Under the pieces are notes generated by a model. It saw nothing but the letters and a program-made list of their open reading frames with translations. It ran no database searches and had not been told where the DNA came from. This document shows, piece by piece, positions 26,201 through 35,028 of a DNA stretch of 64,000 bases (its first letter is position 1; each line of letters begins with the position of its first letter). A program made the translations under genes and the position numbers. The stretch is from Cloeon dipterum. Its lineage: Eukaryota; Arthropoda; Insecta; Ephemeroptera; Baetidae. The stretch lies in assembly GCF_949628265.1 (NCBI RefSeq), contig NC_088789.1, forward strand, positions 8,672,886-8,736,885, written 5' to 3'.

Positions 26201-28210
26201 AACAAGGTGCAGCAGCCTGATTACATGTGGCAGTACCAGTTGAGGCATGAAAGGGATGTCACTGCTCAGTCAGAGGCGATTGTCGCTCTCGAGATGTACG
26301 CAACTCCTGCCTGTCGACTCGCCCTTACCGACACAATTGAAAACGAGCAAACTTACATCAGAGTTCGCCTGAGAGCTGCTCACTGCCTCACCAAAGTAAA
26401 ACGAGAATTAAACAAACTATGCTAAATTTACCTTGATAAAATTTAAGATTGCAAACGCAATGGTCAGCAGTTGGGCTGGGCCTCCTGCAATGCTCGCCAT
26501 TTTCAGGAAACTGTTTGGCTCATTTTCCTGCCCGCATGTTGTCAGACAGAATGACTTCACCAATTTGCAACTGTATTTCCTGCAGAAGGTGAGTTTTACA
26601 ATAATCACAATCGAGATTATTTAATGTAATCGAATTTTTAGACAATACCAGTGGCAATGGCTGGTCTGCGAAATGCTCACGGCATTTGCCCTCCTGAGGT
26701 CATTAGGTTTTTGTTGGACCTCTTCAGATTCAACGACAACTCCAAAAACAGATTTTCTGATAATTACTACAGAGCTGCTCTGGTTGAAGCCCTTGGAGCA
26801 ACAATCACGCCTACAGTGTCCATGCTTACTTCCAAGTAATTTTAGCTGAAAGTTATTTAAATATTGCCACTAACTATAATTCAATGAAACTTAGATCTGG
26901 TGGCATAACATCTGAAAGTTTGACTGGAGAAACCAAATTGGTGGTCGAGGAAATAACTAGGTGTCTCAATCTGGAAAAACTGCTGCCTTGCTACAAGATG
27001 CAAGTGACAGTTGCTTGCTTGGGAGCGATCCGAAAGTTGCAAAAGTTTGGTCACATCCCAAGCTCTCCAGCTATCTTCCGCTCATACGCCTCATATGGCC
27101 AGTGCCAGGGTAAGGTGTCCAGAAATTTTTTAAATTTTAATTGTATTAGCTGGTTCTTTCCTCAGACGTTCGACTCGCTGGTTTGAGAGCGCTTATTGAC
27201 TACCAGAGAGTTGATGGGACCGCTGAAGACCTGGAGTTCTTGCTGGACATTGCTGAAAACGACCAAGAGCCCAGGATTAGGCATGAGGTGGTGAGAATGC
27301 TGATCGACACGCCACCTTTTGAGCTTGCCTCTGGAAGCTCTGTAGACGCGCCTGCTCTTGCATCAAGGTTGTGGAACAATATCAAGTAAGCAGTCGTTTT
27401 TTTGGTCACATCATCTCTAAGGCCCCTGTTGTTTCAGCCAAAACTTGCATTTTGACTCCAAATTGAGATGTGACTTTGTTGATTTGTACTATGCACTGTA
27501 TGGTATGAGGCGGCCACTGTGCTACACTGAAAACTTTGCCCTCAGTAAACTGGCAACGAAAAGAGAAGTGAGCATCTTCAAAATGTATTTACAAGATTTT
27601 AAAATTTTGTCTGCATTAAACAGGCTGAGGGAGATTTAGCACCAGATGGAGATATTAAAAGAGCCAGATTGTCTCCAGTTCTAATGGAAGAAAATCAAAT
27701 AGTGGAATGCGTGACTGTGGAAATAGAAGCTAAAGTAATTCCCTTGGAAATAATGTATGTTTTGTTTCATACAACTGTTTAATTTTAAGGACCAGCCGCA
27801 AATCCCACCACCTAAGATTGACAGCAATTACTTCTCTGACAACTCTCAGTCACTGCCAGGAATGTCTGGCAACTCTCAAGGTCCAACTGGATTTTTGCCA
27901 GGAATGTTTAAAGAGGAAGGCTCTGGTGATAAGCACGGGAAGGAAGACAGCAAGTCCAGCAAGGTATCTTTCAAATTGCTTTTCTTGTTTTGACATAACA
28001 TGTAATTATACACAGAGCAAGAAAAAAAAGAAGGACAAGAAAAAACACAAGCACAAGCATAAGCATCACAAGCACAAGAGCAAAGATGCTAGTCGTGAAG
28101 GGAAACACTCCAGGCCCGACTCCCCATCCACTCCTTCGAACACTAAAGATGAGACCCTGAGCTCTGGCAGTTCTTCCCCTTCTCAGGCATCACAGGATGT
28201 CACTTTTTAA
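23290..28210 (+). CDS. Taf2: TFIID subunit TAF2
   Basis: Encodes TAF2, the large TFIID subunit that contacts core promoter DNA near the initiator in the nucleus. My model has 21 exons: 23290-23374, 23443-23495, 23548-23717, 23773-23989, 24123-24361, 24415-24552, 24602-24685, 24743-24956, 25008-25161, 25221-25369, 25479-25699, 25750-25989, 26143-26395, 26448-26588, 26642-26835, 26895-27109, 27166-27385, 27438-27567, 27624-27734, 27790-27963, 28016-28210. They join in frame to 1,198 aa, about the length of human TAF2. Seen: an M1-aminopeptidase-like N-terminal half with [14 protein letters not shown]-like LWFPCVD and DNYYRA blocks, then a HEAT-like region, then a Lys/His-rich tail (about residues 1134-1160). 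Where true M1 enzymes have HExxH, this protein reads IAEQFFGCF (about residue 350), so it cannot bind zinc there. A seven-histidine run lies near residue 437. The start was chosen because exon 1 opens with the basic [10 protein letters not shown] and leads directly into the conserved HQLV block. Confidence 0.95.
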
Positions 28211-28236
28211 GCCGCAAAGTAAGTACAGAAACCAAT

Positions 28237-28242
28237 TTTATT
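28237..28242 (-). other. Candidate sphingomyelinase A polyadenylation signal (AATAAA)
   Basis: AATAAA on the minus strand, 25 bases past the stop of sphingomyelinase A. Cleavage downstream of it would reach the Taf2 stop region, so the two transcripts probably overlap at their 3' ends. Confidence 0.5.
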
Positions 28243-28247
28243 TGGGA

Positions 28248-28253
28248 ATTAAA
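28248..28253 (+). other. Candidate Taf2 polyadenylation signal (ATTAAA)
   Basis: ATTAAA lies 38 bases after the Taf2 stop. Cleavage 10-30 bases downstream would place the Taf2 3' end inside or against the last exon of sphingomyelinase A on the other strand. Confidence 0.4.
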
Positions 28254-28266
28254 CACATTAAATTGC

Positions 28267-30885
28267 TCATGGCAAAAAGTCAGTGCATTTTGAATCATCT
28301 CCTTGGGTGGTTCGCACTATTTCACAAACTAAATTTCTCCTGCAAGCGTCATCGCATGGTTTTGCCAGAGATGGGTCTCCTGCTGTCCAGTAGTACCTAT
28401 TTCGTTCAAATGTGACATTGAGGCTTGCTGTTAAGTTGATATTATTATTACCTGTAGTATAGGTCTTGCAAATCAGGGTCAGTTGCTAACCTAGCAACAA
28501 AGTCATTGAGATCTTGAGGGAGCAAAGAGCTCAGTCCAAAGGCATCCTTGAAACTATACAGCTTAGACCAAACAGGCGGGATATCAGGTCCATTCAGGTT
28601 GGCCTCAGTCAGGTTGAATGACCAGGTTTCATGGTCTAGAACCCTCTAAAATATTAGTTCATTTTTAGAATTTAATTCGCACAATTCAAATATCATCCTT
28701 TTTAAGCGATTAGCTTGTGGATTAGTAGATAAAGATGGGATGATTGGTAATTTTATCATTCTTAAGATAACTTGTCTGATTGATCTTTTCAAGTTGTGAC
28801 AGTCTACTTTCAAGAAGTGAAAAACAACATGACATGTTGACTTACGTAAGATGATCCTTGGTAGTCGCCATCGATGGTGTAGATTCTGTAATTGGGGTTA
28901 ACGTTGCTAAAGGCAGTTCCAGAGCCGCCGACAAATCCTACACCGGTTGGTCTAGAGCGGTCATTAGGGTCATAGTAAATATTTAAGTGCTCGTTGTGAG
29001 TGTGTCCGTGGAACATGGCTACGATTGTGTTCTCAAAGCGGTCAAGAATGCGTAAAAACTGAGTTTGCCAGTTCGGCATGCAATCAGAGCTTCCAGGAAT
29101 GTGTGCTAGGATGTGGACCTTTTGTCCATTTTGTTCAGCAGCCAGTAACTCCTGAGCAAACCACATGAGTTGGCCAGCTGGATCAACGTTTTCATACAGA
29201 AGCCACCTGTTTCAGTTTTTTGCAGTTTCAATCGATTTACAATAAATTTAAAAATAAATACCAGTTCAAGTTGTAACAGAAAATGTTGTTCAGGGCAATA
29301 ACCTTCAGGCTTGGATTGACTTCGTAGGAGTAGAATCCACCTTTCAAAATAGTCTCACTGGCATTGGGTATCCAGGAACTCCAAATGTAGTCGGCCAAGC
29401 TGTAGAGCCAGCCAGTGGAAATGTTGCTGGGAATTTCTGGATTATCGGCGACAAAACTGTTGTGAAAATTTTATGTTTGATTTCTCTACTAGATCGTTCA
29501 TTAATTTTTTCACTTGTGAGTAGGATGAGATTCGTGGTTGCCAACAATAGGAAGGATTTTCAGGTTGGGGAACTGATTTAGTAAGGCAGTCATCGCGTAG
29601 ATGATGGCATTGGTGTTTGTCTCTGTCGAAGTCGCCCAGGTTCCATGGTCAATAACATCTCCAGTGAAGATTATGTACGCCAAATCCTAAGAATATTAAG
29701 TGATCATGCTCTATATTGTTTTGATAAAAGAAGCTAAAATATGAATTTGAGGTTTCGGGTAATTTTCTTACAGTGTGGGTTGCAGCTTGGGTGAGCATGT
29801 CCTGGAAAGCGTGGTAGGGAGTGTCGCAGTCCCTGTAGTCTCCCCAGTAACCTGCCGCTGCTTCAGGTGTCGCTGGCGCGCCCTGATCTGCCCTGCAGCA
29901 GTTGAGGTCCCCACACTCTGCATTACCTCCAACCTGGTAGTTAGGGTCAATGTGCACATCAGTGAACTGCAGCACTTTTAGGGTTGGTGCTCCAGGCTGT
30001 TGAAATCGCTTAGTTATAGATAATGTTTTATTTGATATGGTTCGTTTTACATCTGGCAATTGTGGTGTTTCTGGAGTAGGCTTTGGTCCTAAAAATGATA
30101 AATCTAAAGTCCACTCGTACTGTGGTCCTCCAACCCAACAGCCAGATGAGTAATAGCTATAGCCGCAAATATCTTCTGGTGTTATTGGGTATTGTGTGCT
30201 GTTTTTGGCAGTGTACATCCAGACACCCAAATCCTATTAGAATTAATTAACACTTTTTCATTCAAAAGTAACTATAATAAAATTTTGAGTTCTCAGTCAC
30301 AAGTTATGCTTGTGCAATTTTTTCTTATTTTATTGAAGAGAAACTTGAGAAAACTTACTACTCTAATTTCGGCTGTTGCTCTGCAAACTGTTGGTGAATT
30401 TATATTCATGGTGATGCACAGGTCAACGTATTTTTCAACTATCACTTCACGTGAATCTCCAGCATCAATCCACGAAAGGATGGTGCTGGCGATTGAGAGA
30501 CACGTGTCGCACACAGCCTAAAATTACATAATACTCTAAGGTCGTTTTTAGACTAAAAATCAAATGTTTTTGAAGTATTTTCCAATAAGAATAATTGCTT
30601 CAAATGTCATTATTTAAGTTCGTAAGTTAATTATATTTAATCAGTCACCTTGTTAGCCTCCTTTTCATTAAGTCCATCAAGCAGTTTCATGTTTAAGGCC
30701 GTGCTGTAAGTCTTCAATGTTTTCCTCTGTCGCAGCAGCTCAAATGTCTCCTCCAGCTCAGGAGTTATGGTTTTTGTTCTCAGGTACTCGTTGATTTTGC
30801 TGGGAAGACCTCCAAAATCAACAGTGCCGACGGCCAAAGCCGCCGCACAGGACAACAAAAATACCGTGGCGCTGAGCAGACGCAT
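28267..30885 (-). CDS. Acid sphingomyelinase-like phosphodiesterase, copy A
   Basis: A secreted or lysosomal sphingomyelin phosphodiesterase, which hydrolyses sphingomyelin to ceramide and phosphocholine. Exons in transcript order: 30649-30885, 30359-30517, 30051-30233, 29772-29996, 29514-29686, 29262-29456, 28846-29206, 28452-28645, 28267-28396. They join to 618 aa, close to human SMPD1. Seen in order: signal peptide MRLLSATVFLLSCAAALA; saposin B domain with CDTC and CITM cysteines (about 80-132); metallophosphatase domain with DVH (about 206), FTGDVIDH, GNHESHP, HILAHIP and GHTH (about 454); and a C-terminal cysteine region. All expected metal ligands are present. The final exon is short (CDDACRRNLVCEIV) and lies 57 bases from the Taf2 stop. 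The intron at 29,997-30,050 is 54 bases long, in frame and free of stops. A TATA box stands about 40 bases upstream of the ATG. Substrate choice among sphingomyelinase-like family members is inferred. Confidence 0.92.
29997..30050 (-). other. 54-base stopless in-frame intron in sphingomyelinase A
   Basis: GT (gtaaaacg) to AG (caacag), placed at the same site as introns in copies B and C between the proline-rich linker and the first metal-binding strand. It is exactly 18 codons with no stop, so unspliced RNA would add 18 mostly basic residues (beginning VKRTISNK) without shifting the frame. Confidence 0.6.
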
Positions 30886-30921
30886 TTTTGTCTTTTGACC
30901 TATTATCGCCTGATGCTGTTC

Positions 30922-30929
30922 TATTTATA
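30922..30929 (-). promoter_or_regulatory. TATA box of sphingomyelinase A
   Basis: tataaata on the minus strand, about 40 bases upstream of the ATG at 30,885. About 20-30 bases downstream lies an atcagg initiator-like string. A TGATAAG motif at 30,958-30,964 (plus-strand reading) lies about 75 bases upstream of the ATG and matches the GATA-factor consensus. Confidence 0.55.
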
Positions 30930-31133
30930 TATTTCTCATATGTATAGTAGCTCATCCTGATAAGATTATTTCCATCAGTTTTTGTTATTCTCTTTGCAAT
31001 CTTGAAACAGTAATCCTATCTATGCCATTTGCTTGTTAGATTAACCAATTTCTCAACGCTCAATTTTTATCTTCAGAAGTGATATTTTTTAATAAAAATT
31101 GAAACAACAGCCACAAAATATTAACAGAGTAAT

Positions 31134-34100
31134 TTATTCTCCGCTCTCATCAGATCCAACTTCCGAACTCTCCTCCTGGGCATCCCGCTTTCTTCTCTCT
31201 GACGTGGTTTTAGTCTCAATACCGAGTGATTTGCATTTTGTGTCGTCAGTGTGTACTGAAGTAACAATCTCGCAAACAAGATTGTTCCTGCACTTCTCGT
31301 TGCAACCTTTTTCCATTGAGGTGTCGCCCAACTTTACATAATACCTAAAAATTCACCAACGACCACGTGAATAATTGCTTCAAATTTAAATTGAATTTAG
31401 CGTCAACGTTAAAATTATAATTTTATAAAGTCATCAAGAGGTTACTAACCCGTAATATTTATTCTGCAAATCGACGTCCTTAACCATTTTCTGGACTAAA
31501 TCATCAAGGTCCTTGGGGTGGAGTGACGTCACACCGAACGCTTCTTTGAAACTGTACAATTTCTTCCAGCTTGGCGGAACCTCGGGTCCTGCCAGGTTGG
31601 CCTCGGTCAGATTGTAGTACCATGTTTCGTGGTCAAGTACTCTCTGAAATCAAGTTTCCGTCAGACTGCGAAATATTTTCTTTTTGGGATTACTTACAAA
31701 CGTTGAACCTTCTCTGATGCCGTCAATTGTGTAAATTCTGTAGTTAGGGTTGACATCAGCGTAGGCCGTCGCGCCTCCACCAATAAATGCCACACTCGTC
31801 GCTCTGGCAGGGTTTTCTAGGTCGTAGTACACGTTGAAGTGGTCATTATGCGTGTGCCCGTGGAATTGGGCGACCACTGTGTGCTCAAATCTGATTTAAT
31901 TTCACAACGTTCAAACTTAATTACTTGAACTATTTGGCAAAGAGCATTTGTATTTTTAACGTTAACAATATTTTACCACAGGCAAGCAAAAAATTACTTG
32001 AAACTTAATTATATTACTTTTAAAATCAAAATTTTGCATAATTCAAATGAACCTGTGAATGATTTTCCTGTACTCTTTGCTCCATATATCCCAACAACTG
32101 CCGGATCCGGAAGGTATGTGAGCCAAAATGTGAACTTTCTTGTTAGCCTTCTCCGCTTCCAGAAGTTGCTCTGCAAGCCATTGCAGTTGGCCTGTAGGAT
32201 CTTTGTTGTCGTACAGGAGCCACCTAGGTCAAAGGTTTTCTTTGGCTTCTCGTTTACCATACAAGCTTCAATTACCAGTTCAAGTGATAACAATAATTGT
32301 TATTGATGGCAATGATGACAAGGCCGGGCTTGATTTCATATTTGTAAAATCCGCCCTTTTTTATCGACTCTCTCGATTCAAGAGTCAAGTCAGGAAGCCA
32401 CATCTCAACAGCGAGTTCGTACACCCAGTTTGAAGATATTTCTTCAGGGATTTCAGGATGTTGACCAGAGAACCTAACAATAAATTCTTGAACTGTCATT
32501 TCTCCCTAATTGGATACCCTTACACATTGACCGGGTGGGCTTCATGGTTACCTATGATGGGCAGAATGGGAATGCTGAATGTTTGCTTCAGCTCGGCCAT
32601 CACCGTCTTGATCACTTCAATGTTCTTCTCCTTGCTTGTTGCCCAAAGGAAGTGATCGACAATGTCACCAGTGAAAATCACATAGTCAAGATTCTTAAAG
32701 TGAAAAATTTAACGTCAATCCTAAACTTGGTTTATATGCAATCATCGTGTACTGGTTGTTGCGTTGCTGCGTGTTTGATGATGTCTTTGAAGGCATGCAT
32801 TGGCGTGTCGCAGTTTCTGTAGTCGCCCCAATAGCCAGCCTTGTCACTTTCCTCCTTTGGCTCTCCCTGATCTTTGTGACAGCACATCGGTTCATCGCAC
32901 TGAGCGTTGGAACCAGGGCTGTATAGTGGATCGACGTGCAGGTCTGTAAGTTGCAACACTCTGAGCGTCGGCGCGTCCTCCTAAAATATTACGATCATAT
33001 TTACATAAATATATTAATAATTTTCCTTCACTGACTAGCTTCTCGCTATATTTTACATGAATATTAAAATAATTTCCTCTCTCTGTGCAATATTAATTTT
33101 CATTATATTCATTACGAAAATGAGGTTAATGGTAAAATTCAGTTTAAACTGTTTCCGCAAAAAAATCAACTATTTGCCGCTTCTTCTGAAATCGTTCTTG
33201 ACTTCTGTTTTGACATAACGCCAAAAAATCAAATTACGCTTGCGTAAATATACCTTTGGAAAGCCTCCCAATCAAAAATGTACTTACTGGTACTGGAGGT
33301 TCTTCTGAAAGTTCAGGCTTTGCTCCGGTGAATTCAAAATCTAAAGCCCATGTGTACTGAGGCCCTTTTAATGGACATTGTGGGAAAAGTGCAAATCCGC
33401 AAGCACCCTCTGCCGTAATCGGATCGTCTGTTTCCTTTTTCTTTTTGACCATCCAAATGAGCATATCCTACCAATATCCAGCGTAAAATTATTATCACCG
33501 TAGAAACAAAACAAAAATTTGGATTACTGCGTGTGCCTCCGCAATTCCTCTGCAGATATGCTCCTTTTGTAGGTCCATTGTGACGCAAAATGTGACAACT
33601 CGTTCGACCAATTCTTCTTTACTCACGCCATCATTGATCCAGGTCAAAATGGTGTTGGATGCCAGGTAGCACATGCTGCAACTCAACTGAATATTTTTCC
33701 AATGAGAATATACATTCACATGAAACTACAGCCTACCATCATGGGAATCAAGGGGGCCATTTTTAATGGACCAATATAGCGCCTGATTGATTTCAATTAG
33801 TATGGGCTGCAGAATTGCTGCCCACGGTGGCAGTATACTGACTGTGTAACTTTGTCGTTCCCATGGGCAGCTTTTTTACCGAGTTTCCTGCCGTGACGCT
33901 AGCCCTAGTCCCTGGTACCAACAGTTTTCAATATTTACGAGTTTTCAAAACATTACAGACCGCACGCTAAACTGACAATTTCAGACGATATAGTAGTTAA
34001 CACGCGATTGTTTTTTAAGATATTGCTGACTGTGTTAGTGGCACGAACCTTAAAAAATTCAACAAGGTCGCTTGTCTGTTTACTGTGAAGACGATTAAGC

Positions 34101-34561
34101 ATTCTTAGGAATAGAAAACTATTACAAACAGTCAGTGCGTTTTCACAACCAGAAAGGCTTTTTCCCTTGTCACCGCTAAGACTTCCAATAATTTTTCCAC
34201 TGGTATAGGTTTCACAATGTCTTCTTCCATTAGCAAAAAATAATTTATTATGCTTCTTTGTATCATTCAAATTTGTGAGAATTTTAAATTAGATTTTAAA
34301 CTATTTAATACTCACTATTCCTTCATACTCAGCGTCACTTGGTTCCTCCTTGCCAGGTTCTGCTCTCTGTAGTCCAGTTTTTGTCCTTATGAATCCCCTA
34401 ATTTTTGCGCTATACTCAATGGTATTAACAAGGCCGTCGTAGTAGTAGAAATTCTTGCCCTGAGAAATTGCCGCATTTTGTAGGTATCTGTTTCGGGACA
34501 AACCGTATCCAAATACTCGTTCAAATAAGAAAAAGCAAAACAGTAAAAGTGAAATATCCAT
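31134..34561 (-). CDS. Acid sphingomyelinase-like phosphodiesterase, copy B
   Basis: Paralogue of copy A. The well-supported exons are 33528-33686, 33288-33467, 32980-32753, 32524-32693, 32276-32473, 32053-32223, 31698-31890, 31450-31643 and 31134-31344 (568 codons in frame, stop included). They carry the saposin domain (CSMCYLAS, CVTM), then DLHVDP, FTGD, GNHEAHP, HILAHIP and GHTHNDHF, so all catalytic metal ligands are kept. The N-terminus is uncertain. Exon 34316-34561 encodes a signal peptide (MDISLLLFCFFLF) and IRTKT, which resembles LRTKT of copy A, and ends in phase 0. A middle exon near 34049-34255 (CENALTV...FLRML) would complete it, but its acceptor is weak. Unlike copy A it has an extra intron at 31,891-32,052. 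The C-terminus is extended by an acidic tail containing RRKR. Confidence 0.85.
33817..33871. repeat. Short inverted repeat in an intron of copy B
   Basis: GCTGCCCACGG (33,817-33,827) pairs with ccatgggcagc (33,861-33,871) with one wobble position and a 33-base loop. An overlapping smaller hairpin uses tgggctgca just upstream. It lies in a C+G-richer block inside what I infer to be the intron before the saposin exon. Confidence 0.45.
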
Positions 34562-35028
34562 TTCTACTGCCCATCCGTGAGTGTCAACGGCCCTCCTTTG
34601 TCGACCTTATTTATTCAGCGGTATCAGGGTCTGTAATTAGCATAAGCGAGGCCTAATGATAACGTTGAGCGTTTTCTTTTTTTTTTAATTTCAAGTTAAC
34701 TATAAATGGATAATTTAAAAAATGAGGAATTCTTTAAGCAGCTGCGACTTGCCTTTAATTACCGTGATAACTATAAACATGAACGGCATTTTTATCAGTT
34801 CACTGCCCAGACCAAACTTGCAATTAATTTCTTTGCAACCTGCTTAATGCATAACTTTAGAATCGTTTAAACTAATTCTTAATAATAATATTTTTCAACA
34901 CTTCTCATCTCTAGTAATTCTAAAACGGTGGGAACTAAGTTTCTATAATTTAAATAAAGATAAATTATTATTTTTGCACATGATGCAGGTAATCAATTTT
35001 TTAATTGCCAAAACAGTTATACATGATA

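Noticed and set aside
33740..33763. ATG-initiated MAPLIPMM leading in phase to the saposin exon of sphingomyelinase B, as the main start
   Set aside because: It lacks a signal peptide and the pre-saposin segment found in both paralogues. Kept only as a possible alternative start in the findings.
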